This document shows positions 1 through 8,890 of a DNA stretch of 64,000 nucleotides, piece after piece. How positions within the stretch are numbered: the stretch's first letter is position 1; each line of letters opens with the position of its first letter. The notes under the pieces are model-generated. The model did not search any database, was not told the DNA's origin, and worked only from the letters and a program-made list of their open reading frames with translations. The stretch comes from JBBQFC01 sp038321615 (lineage in GTDB: Bacteria; Bacteroidota; Bacteroidia; Flavobacteriales_D; Cryomorphaceae): contig JBBQFC010000006.1 of assembly GCA_038321615.1 (NCBI GenBank), positions 1 to 64,000 of the forward strand, given 5' to 3'. The translations under genes and the position numbers were made by a program.

Positions 1-65
1 AATGTAATTTTTAAGTATTCGATCTGGGTCTTTATATTGCTGTCTATACACCGTATATCGACCTG

Positions 66-246
66 GTGCACAAGGTCAACTCGAACAAGATGAGCATTTT
101 GCTACATCGTTAGTCAGGTACTGCCTGTGCACTTTTTGATCTTCACGAGTCTGAACAGTACTTAAGGCCGAGTATTTCGAGCTTGAATAAAACAAAAGGA
201 TAGACGTAGGAAGGTCTTGTCGCTATGCGGAAAAAACTATTTAACC
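66..246 (+). ncRNA. Candidate bridge (seeker) RNA leader of the IS110 element
   Basis: IS110-family transposases are guided by an RNA made from a non-coding end of the element. Here the longer non-coding stretch is upstream of the transposase. It can form GTGCACAAGG (66-75) against CCTGTGCAC (124-132) with one bulge, enclosing about 48 bases, and a 6-bp AGTACT/AGTATT hairpin with an 8-base loop starting near 155. Both are structures I paired by eye. No donor- or target-matching loop could be identified because the empty site is not known. The long stem would extend outside the element if its end is near 113, so either the stem or that boundary may be wrong. Confidence 0.25.
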
Positions 247-1368
247 ATGAAAAAACAATGCGTGGGGGTAGATATCTCCAAAGACAGTTTCAGTGCAACG
301 TTATGCACACGAACTTTAAATGACCACATCCAGTACTCCACTGGTAAGAAGTTCGAAAACAATAAGCAAGGCTTTAACCAGCTTGTGCGTTGGGCCGGTA
401 AGGAAGGCGATAAAGAAGCTCCGCTTGCGTTTCTGATGGAAGCCACGGGTGTTTACCACGAAAAGTTAGCACACCACCTTCACGGCATAGGGAAATCAGT
501 GTACGTAGTATTGCCAAATACATCCAAGCATTTCTTCAGCAGTTTAAATATCAAAACTAAAACAGATGCCGTGGATGCGCGGATATTGGCACTCTTTGGC
601 GTGGAACGATTGCATCAACCATGGAAGCCGGCTAAGGATATCTACCGCCAAATGCGTGATCTGAGCCGCTACCGGATACAGTTGCAAGAACAGAAGACTG
701 CATTATCGAACATAGCCCACGGTAAAGAATATTCCCATGGTATCTCCGCAGATATTACAAAGAGCAACAAAAAACTGATCAATATCCTAGACAAGGAAAT
801 AACCAAAATAAAGGATAAGTTGGAAGAACTGGTCGCCACAGATCCAGAAGTGGCGGCACGGATAAAAAAAATCTGTACCCTAAAAGGCTGCGCCATACAA
901 AGTGTTGCGGGCTTAGTGGGCGAGACCAATGGATTTGAAGGCTTCCGTAATGGGAAGCAGCTTGTTAGCTTCGCGGGAATGGACATAGTGCAGCACGAGT
1001 CGGGGACTTCTATCAAGGCAAAAACGCGCATGTCCAAAAAAGGAAATCGATTTATACGGCACCTGATCCACTATCCGGCCATGAGCGCTTCGGTTCGCGT
1101 AGATGAACTTAAGGCTTTACGCAACAGGGTGATGGGAAAGACTAAAATACCGATGAAGGCGCAAGTGGCCGTTCAACGAAAACTCCTAGTGCTGATTTAT
1201 ACACTTTGGAAAAACGAAACGGAATATATCGAAGGATATCACCAAAAAAAAATAGCTCGGGCAAAAGCCCAAGCTACACAGGATATACTCGAAAGTATTC
1301 CTTTGGAAGCATAAAGGTACGACATAAAAAATGTCGAAATAAATTTGGATATGTACACAGTACCTGAC
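113..1368 (+). mobile_element. IS110-family insertion sequence (provisional limits)
   Basis: An 11-base inverted repeat, GTCAGGTACTG, occurs at 113-123 and again inverted (CAGTACCTGAC) at 1358-1368, bracketing the transposase gene with about 120 bases before its start and 43 after its stop. Short subterminal inverted repeats are typical of the IS1111 branch of the IS110 family; these elements make no target duplication, so none is expected. The real ends probably lie a few bases outside the repeats. A 6-bp stem with an A5 loop (1320-1336) lies between the stop codon and the right repeat. The right repeat overlaps the first unit of a 45-base tandem repeat, which could be the target, although the left flank does not show that repeat. 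Limits are uncertain by tens of bases. Confidence 0.5.
247..1314 (+). CDS. IS110-family transposase (DEDD recombinase)
   Basis: The protein (355 residues) has the two halves of IS110 transposases. The N-terminal RuvC-like DEDD domain shows VGVDISKD with the first Asp at residue 9, MEATGVY with the Glu, and KTDAVDA with the last two acidic residues. The C-terminal Transposase_20 domain shows the ESGTS segment carrying the presumed nucleophilic serine, followed by KKGNRFIRH. I chose the ATG at 247 because MKKQCVGVDISKD is the family-like beginning; an in-frame start at 217 would add ten residues without family features. The reading frame is intact, so the element may still be active if its guide RNA is functional. 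Confidence 0.93.
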   Translation: MKKQCVGVDISKDSFSATLCTRTLNDHIQYSTGKKFENNKQGFNQLVRWAGKEGDKEAPLAFLMEATGVYHEKLAHHLHGIGKSVYVVLPNTSKHFFSSLNIKTKTDAVDARILALFGVERLHQPWKPAKDIYRQMRDLSRYRIQLQEQKTALSNIAHGKEYSHGISADITKSNKKLINILDKEITKIKDKLEELVATDPEVAARIKKICTLKGCAIQSVAGLVGETNGFEGFRNGKQLVSFAGMDIVQHESGTSIKAKTRMSKKGNRFIRHLIHYPAMSASVRVDELKALRNRVMGKTKIPMKAQVAVQRKLLVLIYTLWKNETEYIEGYHQKKIARAKAQATQDILESIPLEA

Positions 1369-1452
1369 AGGAAAGCTAATTCTTCTTTGGGTTGCGAAAT
1401 CACTCGTCCTGACGAGCAAGCTAATTCTTCTTTGGGTTGCGAAATCACTCGA
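1363..1452. repeat. Tandem 45-base repeat, two units (repeat A)
   Basis: Two adjacent 45-base units begin with CCTGAC at 1363 and 1408. Bases 1373-1406 and 1418-1451 are identical over 34 positions. The junction forms a short palindrome, CTCGTC-CT-GACGAG (1403-1416). Because the unit is 15 codons long, every frame stays open through both copies; on the minus strand the repeat reads VISQPKEELACSSGR. No spacer separates the units, so this is not a CRISPR. It lies between the insertion sequence and the aldehyde dehydrogenase gene. Confidence 0.9.
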
Positions 1453-1559
1453 GCTTACTGGAAGGCTGCCTTGAAGATGTTCTTAAGTTTCCAATCAGGC
1501 AATTTCATTTTAGCTCCGCGTAGAGCTATATTTGACTTCCTTCAATTCTCCAGCCGAAC

Positions 1560-2957
1560 ATGATTTATGAGCATCACTATGAATCGCAGCGCACCTATTT
1601 TGACACGGGTGCTACCCTACCATTTCATTTCCGGAAGGGGAAGCTCAGAGCCCTGAAGGGTGGGATTATAGCATACTCGGATAAAATAAGCCAAGCATTA
1701 ATGGCCGACCTGCGGAAGAATGCGGCAGAAGCCTACACCATGGAAATCGATTTTGTGTTAGCCGAGATCGATCATCAACTGGCTCATTTGAAAAAATGGA
1801 TGAAGCCAAGAAAAGTCGCTACGCCCCTGAGCTTAGAATGGTCGAGCTCGAAGATTTATCCCCAGCCGAAAGGGGTAGTTTTGATTATCTCCCCATGGAA
1901 TTTCCCCTTCCAACTTTCCATGGCTCCTGTGGTCGCTGCTCTTGGAGCAGGCTGCACCATACTATTGAAGCCATCGGAAATGGCACCGCATACCGCTCAA
2001 GTCATGCAGGAAATGATCGACTCACTATTCGAATCGCAACATGTATGCGTTTTACAGGGCTCAGGCGAAGAACTCGTACCAGAATTACTCGATAAGCATG
2101 CGTTCAATCACGTCTTCTTTACCGGTAGTACTGCCGTTGGTCGGAAAATAGCCGAAATGGCATCGAAACACTTGAGCAGTACCACACTTGAATTGGGCGG
2201 GAAATCGCCTACTGTTATTTCGGCTTCAGCGCATATAAAGACCGCAGCAAAAAGGATCGCCTGGGGCAAGTTTGCGAATTGCGGACAGGCCTGTATTGCG
2301 CCCGACTACCTGCTCGTGGAGCGAAGTATAGCCGTTGAATTTAAGAAAGAGCTTATTTCATCGATTAAAAGTTTTTATACTGATAATGCCGAACAATCGC
2401 CTGATTATGGGCGAATTATCAATGAAAGTAGGTTTGATGCTTTAGCTAAAATGCTCGAAGGAAACAAGATAATTTACGGTGGTAAGATGAACAAGGCAGA
2501 TCGGTACATGGAGCCTACCTTGATCGATACCACCGACCTGGATAGTGCGCTTATGAAGGAAGAGATTTTCGGCCCTATTCTACCTATCATCACTTTCGAT
2601 AAGCCCGAAGAGGCCTTGGCAATTATGCGTCGAAACCCCTACCCGCTGACGGCTTATTATTTTGGGACAGACCCCGTTTGGGAAGAGCTATTCCGCACCC
2701 GGCTTACTTTCGGTGGTGGAACGATTAACAATGTGCTGTATCATATTTCGAATCCTGATTTCCCCTTCGGTGGCATTCAAGGGAGCGGAACCGGCAGCTA
2801 CCACGGCGAATTTGGTTTTAATACGTTTACCCATCAAAAAGGGATAATGAAAACGGCTAATTGGCTCGATATTCCGGTGAAATACCCACCCTTCAATACA
2901 TTTAAACTAAAGTGGTTAAAAAGAATCCTTACACTCAGCCGATCTATGCATTTTTAA
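1560..2957 (+). CDS. Aldehyde dehydrogenase, class 3-like (NAD(P)+-dependent)
   Basis: This 465-residue protein is an aldehyde dehydrogenase of the ALDH3/fatty-aldehyde type, which oxidises medium- or long-chain aldehydes to acids. The length is close to the usual 450-480 of that class, shorter than the 490-500 of ALDH1/2. Visible motifs are SPWNFPF in the cofactor-binding part, FTGSTAVG, the general-base Glu in LELGGKSP (E211), the catalytic Cys in NCGQAC (C245) and EEIFGPILPI. The C-terminal end is basic and hydrophobic (KLKWLKRILTLSRSM), which could touch the membrane as in fatty aldehyde dehydrogenases. It stands alone downstream of the insertion sequence, whose arrival may have replaced its promoter region. 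The exact substrate cannot be read from sequence. Confidence 0.9.
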   Translation: MIYEHHYESQRTYFDTGATLPFHFRKGKLRALKGGIIAYSDKISQALMADLRKNAAEAYTMEIDFVLAEIDHQLAHLKKWMKPRKVATPLSLEWSSSKIYPQPKGVVLIISPWNFPFQLSMAPVVAALGAGCTILLKPSEMAPHTAQVMQEMIDSLFESQHVCVLQGSGEELVPELLDKHAFNHVFFTGSTAVGRKIAEMASKHLSSTTLELGGKSPTVISASAHIKTAAKRIAWGKFANCGQACIAPDYLLVERSIAVEFKKELISSIKSFYTDNAEQSPDYGRIINESRFDALAKMLEGNKIIYGGKMNKADRYMEPTLIDTTDLDSALMKEEIFGPILPIITFDKPEEALAIMRRNPYPLTAYYFGTDPVWEELFRTRLTFGGGTINNVLYHISNPDFPFGGIQGSGTGSYHGEFGFNTFTHQKGIMKTANWLDIPVKYPPFNTFKLKWLKRILTLSRSMHF

Positions 2958-3095
2958 TTCTGCAATTTTCTTTTATACACAGGCATCTTTTTTTATAATC
3001 GCGGCGTCACCATTCGAAACCCAATAAGTCTTCCGCTATCTTCAAGCCTTTAAGTGCAGCTTGAGTTAGAGCAAGTCTCGATCGATTAAGTACTT

Positions 3096-5090
3096 ATGCC
3101 TGCAAAAATTATTTTCATCACCTGGCTGGCTCTTCTATGCATTGGGAGCTTTCTACAAGCCCAGCCCATTCACCGGACTTGCGGAACAACGCATTTGCAT
3201 GAGCTGCAGATGTCCGATTCCTCCTACGCCGCGTACTACGCCCAAAAGATCAACCTAAAAAAGGAATGGCTTAAGAACCACCGACGGGTGGCTAAGGGCA
3301 ATTGTCCGGAGATACTCTTCATCCCTGTTGCCGTGCACTTCCAAGACGTAACCATCGATATGGCCTGTGCGATCGATATGGCGGTAGATCAAGTAAGAAT
3401 CCTTAACGAAGACTTTTCGGGTACCAATGCCGACATTGCCAATTGGACCGATGGCCAGGCGATGACCTGGCCTGGTATTCAGAATAAAGAATCGTGTATT
3501 CAGTTCTGCCTGGCTTCTAAAAGCCATCCTGCAGGCTTTGGCTTGGCAGACAACGAATATGCCGTGACACTGAACCAAACCAACGGAGGAAACCTACCTG
3601 CGTGGAGCGGCTACATGAATATGTTTGTGCGCGACATGGTCAACCCACTTGGTTTTTCACCCTTGGGTGGCGATGGCGATGGCGATGGAGTGACTGTCGG
3701 CATCGCATATTTTGGTTCGATAAACTGTGGAGGAAACAACCTAAGTGGCCCATATGGCTTAGGGCGCACAGCCACCCACGAAGTAGGCCACTATTTATCG
3801 CTTAGGCATCCGTTCGATAGCGGAGATTGCACAACCGATGGCGATGGGATTGCTGATACTCCGCTTACCGACAATTCAATTTTTGGCTGCTATCCCGTAG
3901 GTGAGGAAATAATAAATTGCGCAGCACCTGCACTCTGGCCTTCTTACATGGATTATTGCGACGATGCTTGTTTGTATATGTTCTCTGCCGGACAAGTAGA
4001 TGATATGGACGCTTACGTGGCTACTTCGCTGCAAAACCTCATGAATTCGGCCACCATCCGTTGCCAGGACGCTGCATGTATCAATTACCGGGTAATGGTA
4101 GCCGCCGAAGATGAGAGCTGCGCAGGGATGGACGGTCGCATTACCCTTACCGCTTCGGGAGGCACCATGCCCTATACCTACTCAATCAATGACAATATTT
4201 CGACGAGCACCGCACCGGTCTTCAATGCCATAGCGGCTAACGATTACACGGTGGTTGTAATCGATGATCAGGGCTGCGAATTCAGAACGAAGCTAAAACT
4301 CAATCGCGCTAGTCCGACCATGGATGTGCTGCAAGTGATGCCATCATTCTGCGGCGATAATTCGGGCTCTTTGCGGGTGGCCGTAAATTATCCCGATGAA
4401 TTTGAATTTCAAATCGAAGGTGCTACGCCCTGGCAGGATACCGGATACTTTGGGAATTTGAGTTTTGGTGAATATGCCGTTACCGCGCGCACCGCTTCGG
4501 GTTGCAGATCTGCGGCTTTTGTATCCGTTGGCGATAATTCGGATGTCAACATCAATTTACGTCGATTCCAACCCATAAATTGCCCGCTTTCGAACAACGG
4601 GCTCATTGAAGCAATAGCGCCGGGGGGTATTCCTCCGCTGGAGTGGAAACTCAACGATGACCAACTCCAGAGCGATGGTATCTATGAAATGCTAGACCCG
4701 GGGCTTTATGAAATTTCGGTTATCGATAGCCGTGGTTGCCGCGATCGATATGAATTTACCATCGATATTTCCTACAGCACCATAGCCGATGATTGTCCAT
4801 GCCAGGTGTTTATTCCAAACGCCATTACGGCCAATGAAGACGGTTTGAACGACCTTCTCAAACCTGTGCCCTCCTGCCCTATTTCCGATTACTCATTCCA
4901 GGTGTTCAACCGCTGGGGCAGCGAAATATTTCAAACGAACGACCAGAAAAAAGGCTGGAATGGTGGTGAAGGCGCATACTACGTTGGTCCCGATATTTTC
5001 TTTTATCGAGTTGGTTACCGCTGGGGCGAAGTCGGTAACGAAAGCTTAGAACGCGCGATTATTACCGGTACGGTTACTGTTTTGCGTTAG
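3096..5090 (+). CDS. Secreted M43-type metalloprotease with type IX sorting domain
   Basis: Residues 1-22 form a signal peptide ending at LQAQ. The catalytic domain carries the zinc motif HEVGHYLSLRH (H228, E229, H232, H238) and a Met-turn SYMDYCDDACLYMF (M285), as in pappalysin/cytophagalysin (M43) peptidases. The usual Gly of HExxHxxGxxH is Ser here. After it come Cys-containing beta-rich segments and, from about residue 565, the gliding-motility-associated C-terminal (CHU_C, type B) domain with IPNAITANEDGLND and VFNRWG. Such proteins cross the outer membrane by the type IX system and are anchored or released. The gene stands alone; its last 17 bases overlap the end of the convergent dehydrogenase gene. 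Confidence 0.9.
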   Translation: MPAKIIFITWLALLCIGSFLQAQPIHRTCGTTHLHELQMSDSSYAAYYAQKINLKKEWLKNHRRVAKGNCPEILFIPVAVHFQDVTIDMACAIDMAVDQVRILNEDFSGTNADIANWTDGQAMTWPGIQNKESCIQFCLASKSHPAGFGLADNEYAVTLNQTNGGNLPAWSGYMNMFVRDMVNPLGFSPLGGDGDGDGVTVGIAYFGSINCGGNNLSGPYGLGRTATHEVGHYLSLRHPFDSGDCTTDGDGIADTPLTDNSIFGCYPVGEEIINCAAPALWPSYMDYCDDACLYMFSAGQVDDMDAYVATSLQNLMNSATIRCQDAACINYRVMVAAEDESCAGMDGRITLTASGGTMPYTYSINDNISTSTAPVFNAIAANDYTVVVIDDQGCEFRTKLKLNRASPTMDVLQVMPSFCGDNSGSLRVAVNYPDEFEFQIEGATPWQDTGYFGNLSFGEYAVTARTASGCRSAAFVSVGDNSDVNINLRRFQPINCPLSNNGLIEAIAPGGIPPLEWKLNDDQLQSDGIYEMLDPGLYEISVIDSRGCRDRYEFTIDISYSTIADDCPCQVFIPNAITANEDGLNDLLKPVPSCPISDYSFQVFNRWGSEIFQTNDQKKGWNGGEGAYYVGPDIFFYRVGYRWGEVGNESLERAIITGTVTVLR

Positions 5091-7986
5091 CAACCACTGC
5101 ATGGAGCAGCAAGGAAGCCGGATGAAGCGTTTCCCTTTTCAGCGCATCGTGAATTTGATGCCTGCAGCTTGTGCCGGACGCTACTACTTTCACTTCTGTA
5201 AATTTCCGTAAATGGGGAAAGAGATTAAGATTTCCGATCGACTGGCTCAGTTCATACTTTTCGGCTTCATAGCCAAAGCTTCCAGCCATCCCGCAGCAAC
5301 CAGAAGCTATAACCCGAACTTTATAATTTTTTGGAATACCTAAGGCGAGCTTGCTGTACTTCACATGCGATAGCGCGCGTTGGTGGCAATGCAAGTGTAC
5401 GTGTACTTCTTCCGCCCGGTCGGTAAACTGCTCCGGGCGGATTCGTTTGGCTTCAAACTCCCGATGCATAAATTCTTCGAAGGTTAGCGATAAGTCCGCC
5501 AAGCGCTGTGCCTTTACCTGCATATCGCCTGAAAAAAGACGAAGGAATTCATCGCGAAATCCAATAATGGCCGATGGCTCCACACCGACGATAGGTATGG
5601 AGCGCGAGACGAACGCCTCGGTACGAAGGATGCACAATTCAGCGCAAGTTTTGGCTTCTTCGAGCAATGATTTCGAAAAACTCGCTCTGCCCGAAGGGGC
5701 ATAAACCGCCCTGAATTTATACCCCAAAGCCTTGAAAAGCTTCGCAGCATCAATAGCTGGGCGGGTATCTTGATATTGACTGAACTCGTCTATGTAGAGT
5801 ATAAAATCCAAGTTATCGCCTTTGGTTTCGTATTTCCTTAAAGCAATCGTAGCCTTTTTCAAGGCAAAAGGCGGAATGCTCCGTTGGGTAGCTATCCCAA
5901 GCCTGGACTTAATCTGTCGATCTATGGCGGAAATGCGTTGAATGGGATTCGTAATTAGCGCGAAAGGCTGCGCCAACTGCGCTATTTTGTGGAAATTCCC
6001 GAAGAATTTTGTTGCCAGAGATGTGCCGTTCCGACGCTGTATTTGATACATAGCTTCGGCTTTCAGAGCGCTTATATCCACATTGCTCGGGCATTCGCGT
6101 TTGCAGGCCTTACAGCTCAGGCAAAGGTCGAGCACAGCAGGCAATGCAGGCGAGTCGAGCGGATAAGCCGGGTTGATAGGATTGGTCATTACTTCGCGGA
6201 GCACATTGGCTCGGGCTCTGGTACTATCCAGCTCGTTTCTAGTGGCCTGATAGCTCGGGCACATCGCGACACCCGTCCAGGCTTCCTTCCGGCAATCGCC
6301 TGACCCATTGCAGCGCTCCGCCGATTGAAGCATATTCTCATCGCCGAAGTTCAGGAAGGTTTTAAAAGCCATCGGCTCTTGCTGCGCTTTATAACGCAGG
6401 TCGGCATCCATTGGCGCGGCATCGACGATCTTGCCGGGATTAAAAATATGCCCTGGGTCAAAAAGGTCCTTGATAACTTTGAACAGTTCATAGTTTTTTT
6501 GGCCCACCATTTTGGCAATGAACTCTCCCCTTACCCTGCCGTCGCCGTGCTCGCCGCTCAGGGATCCGCGGTACTTTTTCACCAAATCGGAGGAGGCTTC
6601 ACCGATAGCGCGGAACGTCTGCCGATCTTTATTCGTCTTGAGATCGAGTATCGGGCGTAAATGGAGCTCGCCCGCACCGGCATGTGCATAGTACACGGCC
6701 TGTTGACCGAAGCCCTGCATGAGTTGCTCAAAATCGTTGATGTAATTGGGGAGATCTTCCAAAGCCACAGCGGTATCTTCCACAAATGCAATTGGCTTGG
6801 CGTCGCCAGGCATATTGCTCAATATACCCAGCCCCGCTTGTCGCAGCGCCCAGACCTTTTCGATATCGGAGCCGGTAAGCACTGGAAAGGCTGATCCCAG
6901 GCCTTCAGCCAGGAAGGCTGCGGTCATTCTCCCAACTATTTGGCCCAAGCCTATTTCATCATCAGCTCGCAGTTCCACCGCCAAAATCGCTGCGGGATCG
7001 CCTTCCACAAAAAATCGGTTCTCGGCCTGCTCGGGATTGGTCTTGGTAAGTTCCAAAATAGTGCGGTCGACTAGCTCGCAGGCATAAGGTTCAAATTTCA
7101 TGGCGAGTACAGCTCCAAGCATGGCGGCTTGAAGGGTATCGAAGTGAATGGCGATTACGGCATCATGGGGCGGCGGCAAAGGGTCAATTTTCAGGCGTAC
7201 CCGGGATATAAGGCAAAGAGTTCCTTCCGACCCAGCTATAATTTTAGCCAAGTTGAAGGGTGGCCCGTTCGGCTTGAACGGCTGCATTTCAATTAATTCG
7301 TCGAGGGCATAGCCTGTATTTCGCCGTTTCACCGAAGCTTTGGGGAAATGCAAGCGGATCTCTTCCTGCACAGATACCGGTTGGAGTAGTTCAATAATCC
7401 TTGTTTCAAGCACAGTCATGGCCGCTTCCATGTCCGAACCGAAAGAAAACGGAGCTCCAGCTTCACCTATTTTCACTTCGCTCCCATCGTGAAGTATTAC
7501 ATCCAGTTCTATGAGCTTATCTCTTGTGGTTCCGTATTTTATGGAAGTGCTCCCGCAGGAATTATTGCCCACCATACCCCCTATTACGCAGCGGCTGGCG
7601 GTAGAAGTATTCGGGCTAAACCAATAACCCAGGTGTTTGAGTTCCAGGTTGAGTTTATCGCGAATTACACCCGGCTCCACGTCAACATATCCTTTTTCGA
7701 TATTGACTTCCAGTATCTCATTCATATATCGGCTGGTATCGACCACCAATCCGCCGCCAACGCATTGACCAGCAAGAGAAGTCCCGGCACCTCGGGGAAT
7801 AATCGAAAGGTGATTCTTTTTCGCAAAATGCACAGCCTGAACGAGGTCTTTTGCATTTTTGGGAAATAGCACCGCATCGGGTCGAAATCGGTACACCGAT
7901 GCGTCGGTGCTGTATGCCATTAATGTGGGTTCATCGCGGTGTAATTCGCCTTCTGCACTATTATTCAGTTCTTCCCAATCTATCAT
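5074..7986 (-). CDS. YdiJ-like FAD-linked oxidase with 4Fe-4S and CCG domains
   Basis: A 970-residue fusion. Residues about 20-500 are a PCMH-type FAD-binding dehydrogenase: RGAGTSLAGQCVGGG binds FAD and GEHGDGRVRGEF is the substrate/metal region of the D-lactate/D-2-hydroxyglutarate family. Then follow cysteine motifs for iron-sulfur clusters, CNGSGDC...CP and CLSCKACKRECP, and GlpC/CCG-type motifs near the C terminus, HLHCHQRAL and SGCCGMAGSFG. This order is that of E. coli YdiJ, a D-2-hydroxyacid (including D-2-hydroxyglutarate) dehydrogenase feeding electrons to the respiratory chain. The precise hydroxyacid is an inference. It is transcribed divergently from proC and overlaps the protease gene tail-to-tail. 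Confidence 0.88.
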   Translation of the reverse strand: MIDWEELNNSAEGELHRDEPTLMAYSTDASVYRFRPDAVLFPKNAKDLVQAVHFAKKNHLSIIPRGAGTSLAGQCVGGGLVVDTSRYMNEILEVNIEKGYVDVEPGVIRDKLNLELKHLGYWFSPNTSTASRCVIGGMVGNNSCGSTSIKYGTTRDKLIELDVILHDGSEVKIGEAGAPFSFGSDMEAAMTVLETRIIELLQPVSVQEEIRLHFPKASVKRRNTGYALDELIEMQPFKPNGPPFNLAKIIAGSEGTLCLISRVRLKIDPLPPPHDAVIAIHFDTLQAAMLGAVLAMKFEPYACELVDRTILELTKTNPEQAENRFFVEGDPAAILAVELRADDEIGLGQIVGRMTAAFLAEGLGSAFPVLTGSDIEKVWALRQAGLGILSNMPGDAKPIAFVEDTAVALEDLPNYINDFEQLMQGFGQQAVYYAHAGAGELHLRPILDLKTNKDRQTFRAIGEASSDLVKKYRGSLSGEHGDGRVRGEFIAKMVGQKNYELFKVIKDLFDPGHIFNPGKIVDAAPMDADLRYKAQQEPMAFKTFLNFGDENMLQSAERCNGSGDCRKEAWTGVAMCPSYQATRNELDSTRARANVLREVMTNPINPAYPLDSPALPAVLDLCLSCKACKRECPSNVDISALKAEAMYQIQRRNGTSLATKFFGNFHKIAQLAQPFALITNPIQRISAIDRQIKSRLGIATQRSIPPFALKKATIALRKYETKGDNLDFILYIDEFSQYQDTRPAIDAAKLFKALGYKFRAVYAPSGRASFSKSLLEEAKTCAELCILRTEAFVSRSIPIVGVEPSAIIGFRDEFLRLFSGDMQVKAQRLADLSLTFEEFMHREFEAKRIRPEQFTDRAEEVHVHLHCHQRALSHVKYSKLALGIPKNYKVRVIASGCCGMAGSFGYEAEKYELSQSIGNLNLFPHLRKFTEVKVVASGTSCRHQIHDALKRETLHPASLLLHAVVANAKQ

Positions 7987-8057
7987 TTCGCCTGGTCGCT
8001 TTGAAGGCGAAGTTTAGTTAAGAAATCTGCATTTCCCAAATATTCTCTTTCATGCCT

Positions 8058-8065
8058 TACTTTCG
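8058..8065 (+). promoter_or_regulatory. Probable -7 element of proC
   Basis: TACTTTCG matches the Bacteroidota -7 consensus TAnnTTTG except one base and lies 18 bases before the proC ATG. No clear TTG is seen at the -33 distance, so this rests on one half of the promoter. Confidence 0.35.
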
Positions 8066-8083
8066 CACAAAAATAGGTCAGCC

Positions 8084-8890
8084 ATGCGCGAACGCGATCA
8101 AAAAATAGCCATCATAGGCGCCGGAAATTTAGGGGCTGCCTTATGCCGTGGCCTTGTAGAGTCGGGTTGGAAACCTGAGAATATTTGGGCGACCCGACGA
8201 GATGTGCATAAAATCGCGTGGCTCAAGGATTTGGGGGTGAATGTTGCATCCAACAATTCAGATGCAGCGGAGGCCGCCGATCTCATCATTTTGGCTGTGA
8301 AGCCTTTCAATTATCAACCGGTTTTGGCAGAAATGTCCGGATCGCTCGATGGATCGCGGCATGTGTTGGTTTCGGTTGTGACGGGGGTTTACATATCGAG
8401 CTTCGAGAACATATTGGGTAGCTCCTTCCCTATTGTGCGCGCCATGCCCAATACAGCTGCCGACATAAAGGAATCGCTCACCTGCCTTTCGCACAATCCG
8501 GCTTCGAGTCAGCACATAGCCTCGGTAACCGCTATTTTCAATCATCTGGGTGAGAGCATTGAAATTAATGAAGAACTTATGGATGCTGCCACGGTGCTGG
8601 GAGCCTGCGGAATCGCATACGTAATGCGGTTTATCAGGGCTATGGTTCAAGGTGGTGTAGAGATTGGTTTTGATGCAAATACCGCTCTCAAAATTGTACA
8701 GCAAACTGTAAAAGGTGCGGCGGTATTGCTCGCAGAACGGAAGAACCACCCCGAAACAGAAATCGATAAGGTAACCACCCCAAAAGGCTGCACCATAGCC
8801 GGCTTAAATGAAATGGAGCACAATGGATTTAGCTCAGCCCTTATCAAGGGGTTGAAAGCAAGTATGTATAAAATTTCTTCGCCCAACTAA
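8084..8890 (+). CDS. proC: Pyrroline-5-carboxylate reductase
   Basis: The 268-residue protein performs the last step of proline synthesis, reducing 1-pyrroline-5-carboxylate with NAD(P)H in the cytoplasm. The N-terminal Rossmann fold shows IAIIGAGNLGAALCRGL; VRAMPNTAADI is the signature near residue 123; the C-terminal dimerisation domain has GACGIAYVMRFIRAM and the family signature TTPKGCTIAGLNEME. The length is typical (about 265-275). It is divergent from the YdiJ-like gene with about 100 bases between them, and is followed by a long region without genes. Confidence 0.95.
   Translation: MRERDQKIAIIGAGNLGAALCRGLVESGWKPENIWATRRDVHKIAWLKDLGVNVASNNSDAAEAADLIILAVKPFNYQPVLAEMSGSLDGSRHVLVSVVTGVYISSFENILGSSFPIVRAMPNTAADIKESLTCLSHNPASSQHIASVTAIFNHLGESIEINEELMDAATVLGACGIAYVMRFIRAMVQGGVEIGFDANTALKIVQQTVKGAAVLLAERKNHPETEIDKVTTPKGCTIAGLNEMEHNGFSSALIKGLKASMYKISSPN

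Noticed and set aside
1363..1452. Direct repeats resembling a tiny CRISPR array
   Set aside because: The two units are tandem with no unique spacer between them, and no cas genes are present anywhere in the window. The same holds for the repeat at 28463-28562.
3660..3700. GATGGC-rich stretch in the M43 protease gene as a regulatory repeat
   Set aside because: It encodes the GGDGDGDG loop typical of calcium-binding stretches and needs no other explanation.
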